NCBI GenBank assembly: GCA_019828595.1
Contig: JAHQRK010000003.1
Location: 2,728,001 to 2,792,000, forward strand
From: Aphanomyces cochlioides
Taxonomy: Eukaryota > Oomycota > Saprolegniomycetes > Saprolegniales > Verrucalvaceae
DNA: 64,000 bases
Direction of reading: 5' to 3'
Shown: in pieces, positions 45,551-56,029 of the stretch
Layout of the letters: the number at the start of each line of letters is the position of its first letter
How positions within the stretch are numbered: position 1 is the stretch's first letter
Position numbers and translations under genes: made by a program
The notes under the pieces: generated by a model
What the model saw: the letters and a program-made list of their open reading frames with translations, nothing else
Told to the model about the DNA's origin: nothing
Database searches by the model: none

Positions 45551-46288
45551 TTGAGGGACGGATTCAGGCTTCTGATTGGTCAATTCCCCAATAACTTCCG
45601 GATAATGGGGTCGTTCATGCTTTTCGGATAAACTCAGGCAGGAACGCCTTTTTCCAGGCAGAGACGATCCATCTCTGCCTCAACAAGTCTGTTCCTGCTT
45701 CACACATTTTCAAGAAAATCGAAAAAATACTTTTTGATATTGTTATTTACACTCTAAATTGTGACCGGAGTGAAAAATGTATCTATTTTTCCAAATCTAT
45801 TTGAAAGGGATAGCCAATCAGAATCGAGTACTTGCCTTCTTGACAAAAACACACGCAAAACACACATTCAAAACTTTACTTTATTGAATGTACTTTCATA
45901 TTACACTTGAACTCACTATACCAGAATAGTATTTGAGAATATTTCAATTTTAAGTCAAAAATACAAATTTCAGTGAAAAAGACAATATTTTTCAAAAAAA
46001 TTCCAAAAAATTCCGGATAACGTTCCTGCCCTTAGGGCCTGGTCGGGGAAGAAATCCATCCCTGCCAGGCAGGAACGTTATCCGGAATGTTTTGGTAGTT
46101 TTTTCGAAAAACATCAAAAAGTATTTTTTCGATTTTCTTGAAAATGTGTCTGAAGCAGGAACGGACTTGTTGAGGCAGAGATGGATCATCTGCCTGGAAA
46201 AAGGCGAGTTTATCCGAAAAGCATGAACGACCCCATTATCCTGAAATTTTTGGAATTGACCAATCAGAAGCCTAAATCCGTCCCTCAA
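45551..46288. mobile_element. Foldback/MITE-like element with long inverted arms
   Basis: The left arm (45551-45738) and right arm (46112-46288) are reverse complements with roughly 85% or higher identity by eye, separated by 373 bp of AT-rich spacer. The outer ends read TTGAGGGACGG on each side. The left arm carries an extra AGGCAGGAACG relative to the right. No coding capacity. Non-autonomous foldback or MITE is the likely class. Confidence 0.75.
46011..46087. repeat. Nested perfect 20-bp inverted repeat
   Basis: TTCCGGATAACGTTCCTGCC at 46011-46030 and its exact reverse complement at 46068-46087 around 37 bp, just outside the right arm of the larger foldback. Confidence 0.85.
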
Positions 46289-46407
46289 CATTCCATCCAC
46301 ACCGGGAGTGTCTATGTCTATGGCCATTTCGAAGTTACGGATAAAAAAGAATTATCCGGCAATTTATGGACACACTTTTGGACTTTTCACATGCACAGTG
46401 TCCAACC

Positions 46408-46487
46408 AGAAAAATATAGACACGAAAATCTAAAAAATTTGGGACACAGTAGTCCCAAAACTTAGATTTTCGTGTCTATATTTTTCT
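46408..46487. repeat. 80-bp near-perfect hairpin next to the DPH6 fusion gene
   Basis: Arms of 26 bp, 46408-46433 and 46462-46487, are exact reverse complements (outer end AGAAAAATATAG); the centre adds GGGAC/GTCCC. It lies 36 bp past the stop codon of the minus-strand gene at 46524, so it may be within that gene's 3' UTR. Either a tiny MITE or a 3'-end hairpin. Confidence 0.8.
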
Positions 46488-46523
46488 GAACAAAAAAAGT
46501 GGCTGCAAGAAGAAACAGATATC

Positions 46524-48500
46524 TCAGTTAAAGAGCACGACGCTGTGGAATTCGCCGTTTTCGCCCATGATATCGACGCCAGGTGGAACTGCTTGGGGAT
46601 CATATGGATCGCCTTCATGAATATGGGGCATGAGCTCAGCATTCACAGCAGAATAACACACGCGGAGGTTATGTTTCTCGCAGAGAGAGTCAAGGCGGGG
46701 AAGTAGATCTTGATGGGGGTCTCGATGCCACAAGGGTGTGCGTGTCTCGAACTCGGCGAATTGAGCAACACGCCATGCACGAACGTCTTCGAGATGCAAA
46801 TCGCCCACGACAAGCACAGCAATACGCTCAATCGATGGCATACGAGCGCCAGGAATTTCATAAAGAGCTTGCATCACAGTTTCACCATATTTGGCGCTCC
46901 CTGGAACCTATGTACACACATGGGTTTGTACATTTTCTCCAGTGTCAATGAAAAGCTTACCGCCACCAGGAACAGCGGTAAATTCAACGCTTGTGCTTGG
47001 GCTACAATCGTTCGTGTCTCGATGTTTTGAATGGGTACGACGCCATCGTCTGGATTGAACGTTGTGAGGAGGACTATCGACTGGTTTTCCTCCAGCGTTG
47101 CAATCGTTGCGTCCAGAGCCAGCAGAGAATCCTTCCCGCCGCTCCAGAACACGACGACCACTTCTTTCGATTGCTTCCCAGGATTTCGAAAGCCAAGACG
47201 ACCTTGAACTGATGGTTTTGGTGCTCGCAAGAAGACGGAAGTCTTCATGGCATTGCGTGAGTCGCCAAGGCGTTCAATCGGGACGTTGGCATGTCCATAT
47301 GGGCAATGACGACATCGATTACCACAGCAAGCTTGACGAGCGGCCAAAAAGTATGCCGTGAAGACCCCGTAGCCCGTGGCTGGGTCTGTGTAGCGTGCTT
47401 CCTTGGCAGCACAAGCGGCGCTGTGAGCTCGTTCGATTGCGTCTTCAAGAGAAGGAGGAGGAAGCAAAGCTGAGTCGCAAATGAACCGGTCAAACGGAAA
47501 TCCAGTTTCAGCAAGAACCGCATCGGCTGACGGATCCGCTACAACGAGGCCAAGCCATGCCAAAGCATCGAGAAGACGATTTGTCGGGCGATTGAACATT
47601 TGATTGCCATCCGCGACAAAGACGTGCCCTAGAATCGGATCAGCAGGCATTAGATGAGTAAACTACCGTTGCGGACGGCTGGGGAGTCGGTCCACCACGA
47701 TGGAAATGGCCGTCGTGCGAGGAGTTCTTTGGTCGAAACGGTCCGATCGAGACCACATAAAGCGACTACAATGATATCTGCAGGCTCGAGGGCTTGGATA
47801 TTTTGAATTCGACCGGTTTCGGAAGGGGAAGCGCCGCCAGCGAGATGGACAATCTCGTCGGCCCATCCTTTGGCAAGGAAGAGTGGCTCCAACCACTCGA
47901 CAATGTAGACAACAGGACGGTGTGTCTGTACAATAGTCTTTGTCAACGCAGCTTGACGGGCTTTGTTCGCAGCTACGACAACTTCAGCAGCATCTTCGAG
48001 ATGAAGAGCTTTGCCAAGGAGCCGGATCGAGTCCTCCAGTGCATTCGCGAGCGTTTGGGAATTCACGAGAAGGATCTCAGTGGAGGAATCATCCATGGCG
48101 CATATCACACTCGGTCGGTCGATGGAACATACTTTGCATACGTCTTGTACCTACACAGCTTGTCAACTGATCGCTCGGAAGATATGAAGTGCACCAAGAT
48201 GAGATCGGGTTGAAGTTCTGTCAACGCATCAGCGTCGATTTCGTACAACGAGTCGTCCGATTGCAACAGCGTTAAGACTTGGTTGTGTGTATCCTCGCAG
48301 GATGTAAATGTAGTTCGAGGTTTTGTGAGGACGGGAAGAGATTGATACGTCGCTGGATAATCGCATTCATGAGATCGACCGACCAAAGTTGGTAGCGACG
48401 TATGGCCAAGCTTTTCAGCCGCTGCAATGATAGTGGCGAATTGCTCAGTAGCAGATGGAAGAAGAGATACAACGCGGCGGGGAGCAGGTTTCTTGTCCAT
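46524..48500 (-). CDS. DPH6: Fusion: BtuF-like binding domain + DUF5522-like cluster + diphthine-ammonia ligase (DPH6)
   Basis: Four exons (48500-48151, 48109-47667, 47628-46961, 46907-46524) give 614 residues; introns are 41, 38 and 53 nt. Residues 8-285 match the BtuF/Fe-hydroxamate type periplasmic-binding fold (RRVVSLLPSATE, LVGRSHECDYP, NHVFVADGNQMFNRP-like end). Residues about 365-380 hold a Cys/His cluster, CCGNRCRHCPYGH, typical of DUF5522. Residues 420-614 are a PP-loop ATP-pyrophosphatase with VFWSGGKDSLLAL and a C-terminal GENGEFHSVV, the signature of DPH6, which makes the last step of diphthamide on elongation factor 2. The middle intron joins AVRNG to HVFVADGNQMFN, inside one domain, which ties the halves together. 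The first intron is less certain, leaving a few extra residues in the BtuF part. Divergent from the STRIP gene. Confidence 0.8.
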
Positions 48501-48798
48501 TGCTGCAGATAGATCAACGCGAGGCTTCAACCACGTCTGTATCGACCGCCGCCACGGCCGACAGAGCATCAACCAAGATGAGATTCTGATTGGGCGAATC
48601 CAATAAGATATATAATACGGTATTTTATCTTAATTAAATTATAACGTTACGGAGAAACAATAAACGTATAAAAATATACACCTTGAATAAACTATGTCTG
48701 TGTAGAGTAAAATAAACGGATAATTACTTATGGGAAACAATATAGGGTAAATTTGAACAGTGCAAAAATTCTGTGTCTGTTGCTGGGGGATCATCACC
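48501..48798. promoter_or_regulatory. Bidirectional promoter region
   Basis: 298 bp between the divergent ATGs of the DPH6 fusion and STRIP genes, with a strongly AT-rich core at about 48600-48760. Confidence 0.5.
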
Positions 48799-51010
48799 AT
48801 GTCAAGTGCTGCCGGTCGCGTCCACGGCGCAGAATTGCAGGCGCTGAGCTTGGAGGAACGGATTAGCTTCTTTTATTGCTCCTCCGTCCAAGACTTTGTC
48901 GGTGTGGTGGATGGGCCGTCGGAATACTTGATCTCTGCAGACGACGTGCCGTATTACCTCCAGCTCTTGGAAAGTCCTGATCGCGAGCAATGGCTTGAAG
49001 CGGAGAAAGTGCTCATTCCCTTTGCGCAAGGGAAAGCTGCCCCTGACCAAAATCAAACTCGACTGTTGGTTCATCTCGAGACGGCCCGATCTCACAACGA
49101 AATCCTCAACAACGCAGGAGCACTGCCAATTTACACGCATCATTTGCTCCGAACTTTACAAATGCTCAAGGGCCTCAACTTTCAATACCTGGAACTGGAT
49201 ACGGTCGAACGCACGCTTAGTCAATTGAATCGAGCCATTACAATGCTGTATCTTGTCGTCGCGCTCACACCTCGGTCTCGGGCTATTGAACGAGCTCTCT
49301 TGGATGCTGGTGTTTTTTCCCCACGACAGGTTTTCATTCTTCATTCATGCCTCCCTTAACCTACTCCTCATCTAGTTGCTTGTCGATCTCTTCGAATGTC
49401 TTCAAGTTCATCACAGCGCAGCTGGATTTCCTATCAAGCGTCTTATGTTGCTTATCTACGTCTGGCTGTCAAATCTCCTTGGCGACTTGAACCAGCTCGA
49501 CAAGCTCAAAGCAGATCGCCGCCGTCATCACAATCTTCGTACGTCTTACCCCACACTACGAGGCAGCTTATTTCTGCAATAGCCCCTGAGGATGCAACTC
49601 GATTGCTTTGCAAGAGCATCAAGAAACCAGTCCCCATTCCTTTGGGCGACCCAGCAACGGATCCGCTCTACCCAGTTCGATTTAAAGCTCAAGCAAGCCG
49701 CGAGGCTATCCATGCCAAGTACATCCACAAGCCTCACTACGAACTATCTCCCATTCCATCAAACGACAAAGATGGCGAACGAAGTGAAGATGAAGAATGG
49801 GTCTGGCGCAGCGAGTGCATCTACAAGATGGTTTTGCTGCCCAAGTGGAAAGAGACGATGGCTTTATTCACGACGATTCTGTCCATGGCAGCTGGAAGCG
49901 TCCTCGACAAGCGGAGCTTCTTCTCCAAGAAATCGTTCTCGATAGACGAATCGTCCATGAGCGGCTCTCTCAGTCCGGACGAGCAACTCTACTGGAACTG
50001 GATGAACCGAGAGAAAGCTATCGTGCTCGATGTCACATCGCTCATTTTGCTACTTCTCCTCAAGCACACGCGGGCATCTCATTTGTACAAAGGCGAACTG
50101 GTCGCTCAAGGACTCGTTGAAGCGTCGCTTTTGCCCGCCGCAACGGTTCGTGCTTCATCTTTGAGTTTCCATGATCACGATAATACTGCTTTTAGAAATT
50201 CCTCAATCGTGACACAGCGACGTATGTCCAAGTGCGCCAGGAAGACCCATCCCATCTCCGCGTCGAATTGGCGACTCCAATGCAAAGGTCCGTCGTGGTC
50301 GGTCAAGACGAATACGCCTTACCACCGCTTCGTATCGTCACGACGCTGCTTCGCATCGTCCAGCGCTTGACCAAACGAAAGCCATCAATCATTCGAGCAA
50401 CACTGTGCCGCGGTCAGTCCCTCGTACGTAGTCATGCTTCCAGCGTTTTGGAAAATCATCGCTTCGGCTAGGTGTGGCTCAAGCGCGTGCTTAACCTCCA
50501 CGAACCCAAGAGTCGACTCTACGCACTCAAGCTTGTTAAGTCTCAAGGTCGCTACTTGGGCCATCACGTAAGTATTGCATTGATAAATATCTTGCTGGAC
50601 GATGCTCGTAGTGGATGCGAAAGTTTACTTGTGTCCACTTGCTCACGGAAGTCTATCTGTACGTCCGTCCTGAGCTCGAAGACGACTGGCTTCGTGTCGA
50701 CGAAGATGAAAACAATCCACTCGTGAAGTCTGTCGAGACGTGGCTCCAAGGCGAAGTCCAAGCGTACCATCATAAGTGGTACTGGTCGTCGCTGGTGCCG
50801 AAGCCCCAAGCGTCCGCTGTCAGCTTTGCTGTGCAAGGCATGCTCGATCTTCAGCAAGATCAACTGGATGTGGATGGCGGCACATGCCGCAAAGTCGAGG
50901 CTGAAGTTAAACTCGACTCGACGCTATGTGCGCAATATGAGAAGTGGCTCGACGCGCAGGGGCTCGTCGCAACGACGGACGTCTTGCCCCTGCCCATTTC
51001 ATTTCATTAA
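48799..51010 (+). CDS. STRIP1: STRIP/Far11 homologue, STRIPAK complex scaffold
   Basis: Six exons (48799-49329, 49376-49538, 49583-50145, 50196-50423, 50472-50567, 50612-51010) give 659 residues; introns are 44-50 nt. The N-terminal half is N1221-like: EERISFFYCSSVQDF, then LLVDLFECL with GFPIKRLMLLIYVWLSNLLG, and HNLPPEDATRLLCKSIKKP. The C-terminal half is DUF3402-like: LPPLRIVTTLLRIVQRLTKR, VWLKRVLNLHEPKSRLYALK, YLGHHWMRKFT. STRIP proteins scaffold PP2A, GCK kinases and striatin in STRIPAK. The protein is shorter than animal STRIP1 (about 840), mainly in linkers. The stop lies 19 bp from the stop of the convergent acetyltransferase gene. Exon 4/5 junction was picked because it restores the family pattern. 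Confidence 0.8.
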
Positions 51011-51029
51011 CTAGTTTCCTATCCAACTC

Positions 51030-53273
51030 CTATTGCTGGTCGCGACTGATTTTTAAATGATGCAACAGCATCATGGTTGAATGCTTGGCGCGACGGAACG
51101 AATCAAATTGATAATGGAACTCCTCGCAATGCTTCAAGAGATCGCCACGATGGTTGAGAAATGGGCAAGAGATCTCGTCCAAGTCGTCTTCGTCATCCAT
51201 TCGCTTCACAAACGAAGGCACGGACACGCGACTTGCTTCGGGTACCAGATGATTCTCTTGACAAGTATTACACAAATTCCGTCCATCGATCAAACTCCAG
51301 TACGCAACATTGCTCATGAGGGTTGAACAGTGGGAACATGTCGGTTGGAGTGGAATCACAAACAATGAATCCTTCGCGCTTGCCACCGATGCTGTTACTT
51401 CAGCTCGAACCATCTCGTGCGTTTTAGTAGTTGGATGAGGCGTTTGAGGAGCTTGGGGATCTTCAGCAGCCGCCAAATCTGACTTTTTGCGTCGAGTCTT
51501 GCGGGGGGCAACTTTAGCGATACGATCAGTCTCGGCAACCCAATAATCTCCTTCGAAGTATGGAGGCATTGGAGTTGGCGATTCGAAATGGGACGACAAC
51601 AGCGTATCATGACCAAATGCAACACCGAGACGTCTTGCTGAGGAAATAATGGTTTGATACCATAACAGCAGACGGTCTTTGTTCGGGTTGCGTTGATATG
51701 TTGGATGGCACCAATAGATGAAATCACCCCCGCGGGTCGTTGGACACGCCCAAATATGCGCATGAGTGAAGCCTCGGATCTTGCAAAAGGCGAGATAGGC
51801 AATCACCAATTGTTGGTACACGGATGATCGAACTCGACGAGGACGAAAATATCCCAAGGAATCGAGGTACGCAATGTAGGTTCGCTTGCAGTTCGATGGA
51901 ATTCCGCACATTTCATCGTATTCTTGGACATACATTGAAAACAAGCAGACTTCAATGCCATGAATTTGCTGGAAGACCAAAATTGCCTTGGACGTATACG
52001 TAACATGCGAGGGATAAGTCATCTTCTCGACGCCGTCGCTCTCTTTGAAGAAATGGTTCTGAACATGCGAATTTACGGGTGCAGTAACTCTGATAGATGA
52101 TGCCAACTTGACACTGATGGAATTTGCTGCTTCAGCTTCACCCAGGGAAATCAAATGATCGGATATCCATTTTTGCATGAATGACCCTAGCTGACTTGAG
52201 CCGTTCTCGTCCTTGGAGAAGTGGGGCTTTCGCTGCTTCTTCACGACAGGGCTATGGGTACTCATATCATCGTGCTTGCGCTTTGCTGCCAACTGGGATC
52301 CATCTTGGTCGGTTGGGAGGACAACTGGAGGCGACAATGGAACAACTGGCATTTCCATCTCAAAGTTCTTGAGTCGGCACAGAGGACATGTGTAAGGTGC
52401 ATCGCTGTCCAGGGATGCATTGAATAGAGCACAAATTTGATGAACCCAGCCGGAGCATGAATCGCATTGGACCCATGGCTCTGTGAGTTCATCCTGGAAT
52501 TTGGCTTTGACGAGATCCATGCGGGTGACGGTTCGGTCGCCAATTACGACTGCTTTTCTCTTGGGGACACAATTCGCACACCAGTTCAATTGCCGATCGA
52601 TTGTCGTGAAATATGCTGCATGGCGGCGTAGTCGCTGGCCGCACTTGCCGACACACATCACCAACGGGGGTTCAAAGTTGATGCATTTTTCCATGCACAG
52701 ACCACACACATGGGACTGACAATGGGGACATGAGTGGGCACTTCGCTTTGCAATGTGGTCGGCTTGTCTACGTTGAAAGGACACATACTCGCGTTCGAAT
52801 TCCTTGAGCAAAACAGTAGCTGCTTCGTGGACAATATGTCCGGGTGGATTAAATAGCATAGCGTTCTGGAAAACAAGACGAATGTCGTGGGCTACATCAT
52901 CCGGTGTTGCGTAGGTCAAGGCCCCGAGATTTTGCTTGACGGTGCCAAGGTCCATCGGGTGCTTGATCACGTCAAAGTAGGTAGGACATGCAAGGCGGAC
53001 TGGATCGACTGGTTGATTAAAGAACGATTGATTGATGCGGTGAATCATCAGTCGTGTGACAAGACCTGTCATGGGGACAATCATCTTCTCACGACGGAGA
53101 TCTTGAAGATGTTGTCGCAGTTGTGCCGGCGATGCCGAGTCGAGAGGAGACAATTGTTGTCGAAACTGCTCTATCGGTGGTACAACTGACAACTTCCTCA
53201 TCTCCCAGTCGCATTCCACGTCCGACGGGCTTCCTTCCTCAAAGGACGGTCTCGGTCGCTTCAACGGACTCAT
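51030..53273 (-). CDS. CBP/p300-type histone acetyltransferase with bromodomain
   Basis: Single exon, 747 residues from MSPLKRPRP (an upstream in-frame ATG at 53333 adds an unlikely hydrophobic lead). Order: bromodomain (about residues 65-165: YFDVIKHPMDLGTVKQNL, FQNAMLFNPPGHIVHEAA), Cys/His-rich modules (182-235) and a PHD finger (268-300: WVQCDSCSGWVHQICALF, CPLC), KAT11 acetyltransferase core (about 400-600: YLDSLGYFRPRRVRSSVYQQ, HAHIWACPTTRGGDFIYWCH), a ZZ-like finger (CSHCSTLM, LCNTC) and the closing motif FHYQFDSFRRAKHSTMMLLH. It acetylates histones and other nuclear proteins as a coactivator. Compared with plant and animal members (1700-2400 residues) it lacks long flanks and any TAZ domain. 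Nuclear. Confidence 0.9.
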   Translation of the reverse strand: MSPLKRPRPSFEEGSPSDVECDWEMRKLSVVPPIEQFRQQLSPLDSASPAQLRQHLQDLRREKMIVPMTGLVTRLMIHRINQSFFNQPVDPVRLACPTYFDVIKHPMDLGTVKQNLGALTYATPDDVAHDIRLVFQNAMLFNPPGHIVHEAATVLLKEFEREYVSFQRRQADHIAKRSAHSCPHCQSHVCGLCMEKCINFEPPLVMCVGKCGQRLRRHAAYFTTIDRQLNWCANCVPKRKAVVIGDRTVTRMDLVKAKFQDELTEPWVQCDSCSGWVHQICALFNASLDSDAPYTCPLCRLKNFEMEMPVVPLSPPVVLPTDQDGSQLAAKRKHDDMSTHSPVVKKQRKPHFSKDENGSSQLGSFMQKWISDHLISLGEAEAANSISVKLASSIRVTAPVNSHVQNHFFKESDGVEKMTYPSHVTYTSKAILVFQQIHGIEVCLFSMYVQEYDEMCGIPSNCKRTYIAYLDSLGYFRPRRVRSSVYQQLVIAYLAFCKIRGFTHAHIWACPTTRGGDFIYWCHPTYQRNPNKDRLLLWYQTIISSARRLGVAFGHDTLLSSHFESPTPMPPYFEGDYWVAETDRIAKVAPRKTRRKKSDLAAAEDPQAPQTPHPTTKTHEMVRAEVTASVASAKDSLFVIPLQPTCSHCSTLMSNVAYWSLIDGRNLCNTCQENHLVPEASRVSVPSFVKRMDDEDDLDEISCPFLNHRGDLLKHCEEFHYQFDSFRRAKHSTMMLLHHLKISRDQQ

Positions 53274-55025
53274 GTGATGTTGCGAGAAATGTACGGGTTT
53301 GATGGTTGACACGACACACACTACAACAGCCAAGGATAAATATTTGCACTCGCATTAGGTTAGACACGCAATTGTCTACTGGAACACGCGATCTTGTCGC
53401 AGTCGCGCCACTACTTTAGACAAAGATCGCGTACCTGAAGATTGCGCGCCAAAGATTCAAATCCAAACTTGTCCTGTCACAAACGAAGGAAAATCAAAAG
53501 TGAAAAACTGTCCGCTCATGCCAACCCCCACTTGTTTTATACCTGATTAAAGCATGCCATATTAAATCGCCTATATTCAGTTGGGATTTTCGAATGGTCG
53601 ATGACGCCGTCGCCCAATCAAATCGCGACACCATGGCTGTAACCTCAATGGGGTTCGGGTTTATTATACAAATTTCAAGTCAAAGAGAGAGGGGAGGGGC
53701 AACGCCATGTCAAAACGCGACTCGCGCCAATTTTTACATTGTATAACCTGTATTAATCAATATTGTGATTCTTCACAGTTCTATGCTAAATACAAAGCTT
53801 TTTACGGTATAAATAAATACCTGATAAAATTGAATGAATGAGAGTGCCAGGCAGAGCGCCGAGTGTTGGGCGATGCCCTCCAATGTGATTGGAGCGTTCT
53901 ATTAGTTAACAAGATCGCAAGATCCTATTCATTGCACACACCCTCCATGGGTGACGACGGTGGGAAACAAAGAGTTTGCCTCACCCGTCGTGCGCACCGC
54001 TCAACAAATGCCAAGGCGAGAACAGAAAAGATACAACAGACGATAATTGGCTTTGTGTATGACGTTGTTGCACCTTTTGCCTATTAGATTGAATAAAAGA
54101 TCCAACGGAATAGAAATTTGAAATGAAACGACGTGCAATTTATTTTGGAAATTGTATAGTGACATTGTCCCAGCAAAGGCCAAGTGTATCTTCTCGCTTC
54201 TGATCCAATCTTCATCGATGGAGGAAGTGAGCGAGCGTACCATGTAGAGGGGACAAACTTTGGAAGAGTAGCATGGAAATGAATGGTCCACGGTCGCGAA
54301 AGGGCCACATATCTTGCCCTGAACGACATCATGAAGCGGATTGTAATGCCGCCAGTAACCGATTGGTTGGCGGCACCAAGAACGAGGAAAACTCCATGAC
54401 GTAAACTGTACAGTACTGCAAGATATGGAGGTAATGACGGTCAGTTCAAGTGGCAAGATGCATTGGGGATAAGACTCGACACAGCGTGCCATCATCATGC
54501 CCGTCATACTTGAAGCGCTCCTTTCTGACGTTGTCTTTCCAACGGACATTCCACATCGACTGAACCAGCAAGATCTGTCAGTAGTCTTGACGATCGCCGC
54601 TGTTGGCTGCATCATGCCACGAGAAGGTCAAAACCTCATCGCGAAAAGCTTCAAGAGGCACGACTTTGCCAACCTCGACACGGAGTCAGCCAAAGATAAT
54701 GCAAGCAGCAATGGTGTGTTGATAACGCTATTCGGGACGTCGTTGCAGCTCGTGCCGCAGTGTTCCTTGATGAGTAGAATAGTCCACCGCAAGCTCCTCA
54801 GAAGATTGATTATAAAGCAGCATTAATAACGACTTGGAATGATCGACTTCTCAGTTGGATCCGCCGAGTCCTTACCGCAGATTCGCGACAGCTTGTATGA
54901 TCACCTTGGCCATAATGGACATAACCAACAGTGACTTCGAAACCCCTGCACCCCCAATCGATATTTTTCGGTGGATGACCACTTTTTGATTTGGCGGAAA
55001 GTGCAGAAAGCGTCAGCCTAAAATC
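53274..55025. other. Interval without a convincing gene
   Basis: Promoter of the acetyltransferase at the left, AT-rich 53500-53850, then mixed sequence. Open stretches at 54615-54001 (-) and 54497-54826 (+) overlap each other and show no family motifs or splice context. Promoter of the next gene is at the right end. Confidence 0.4.
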
Positions 55026-55890
55026 ATGGCGCAGCCACGGCGGATGAGCCTACTGCAGCGCTTCTTCTACGTCGCACAGAATGGAAACAAACGACTAGAT
55101 GCATGGTTAGAAAAGCACATGATCGGTCTACCGGATCCACCCTTGACAGAAGAGGAACGCCAGGAACAAGAGCGAAACAAGATTGTTGATTTGTCAACGT
55201 TAACGCTTGCCGACCACATTCGATTTGCACGAGAAGCATGGGAAGAATACAAGTCTACATTTCGCGATGACTATGAGCACAAAGATTTTATCGGGGACGG
55301 AGGGAAGAAACTCGAGGAAAGTCTCAAAGAGCAGCGTGCGAAAGCAGAACAGCATTTGGAAACACATCATCCTGAACTCAAGCAACAATTGACAACATTT
55401 TCGACCGAAGTAAAGAGCACGATTGAAGAAACAAAAGCTCAAGTGCAAGTACACGTCGACGAGATGAAAACCCAAGCAAAAAATATTGATGTGGAAAGGT
55501 TGGAAACTTCACGTAGCTTATTGGCATTCATCATGTCCTAGAATTCCCGAGCATGTTGCTGATGCAGTAAACGCCGTGCGGAATCGACCGATGGCAGAGG
55601 TGAAGAACGAGCTTGAAGAGTGGGCGATTGATAAGCTCACGGTTGGTCGATTGACACTGGAGGCATTCGTCGACGGTAATTCCATGGGCTTGACTATGAT
55701 AATATCGTTGCTTGTAGGATACAAGTCTGGCAAAGATGAGGAAATTAATAGAGAGACACCGTTGCTCAAGGAGCTTGCGGATCGAGCGACTGAACGACAC
55801 AAGGATTTTATCGAAGAGAAACGCAAAGAGCTTTTCGAAAAAGTCTCGGAACTCGAGGTCAAGACGAGGAACAAGGGTCATGATCAGTAA
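55026..55890 (+). CDS. Amphipathic helical protein, function unknown
   Basis: Two exons (55026-55498, 55542-55890) with a 43-nt intron give 273 residues. The sequence is charged and helical almost throughout, with repeats of the type LEETHHPELKQQL and VKSTIEETKAQVQVHVDEMK that suggest long amphipathic helices, as in apolipoprotein- or LEA-like proteins. One hydrophobic segment (SMGLTMIISLLVGY) near residue 205 may be a membrane hairpin or helix. I do not recognise the family. It lies 139 bp upstream of SPAG16 on the same strand. Confidence 0.75.
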
Positions 55891-56029
55891 TACCAACCAG
55901 TCTTTCTTCCATCCAGCGACTCATCTTGTCATCAACGTTCCACTACATGAAGTGTGCCTTTGGATTTCAACTCGGGAAAGGTCGCCAGGCGGTTTCATCA
56001 GCTAAAGACGAAACGAGTCGGCGTTTGCC
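55891..56029. other. Short spacer before SPAG16
   Basis: 139 bp; must contain the 3' end of the helical protein gene and the SPAG16 promoter. Confidence 0.4.

Larger units (their letters stand above)
44393..46407. other. Repeat-rich interval without a gene
   Basis: Holds the large foldback structure 45551-46288 and AT-rich flanks with short TTAGGTTTTTAGG-type tracts near 44938-44975 and their inverted counterpart near 45305-45330. No coding sequence supported. Confidence 0.5.

Noticed and set aside
54001..54615. 204-codon minus-strand frame
   Set aside because: Overlaps an opposite frame of equal quality, Cys/Ser-rich without motif, no partner exons.
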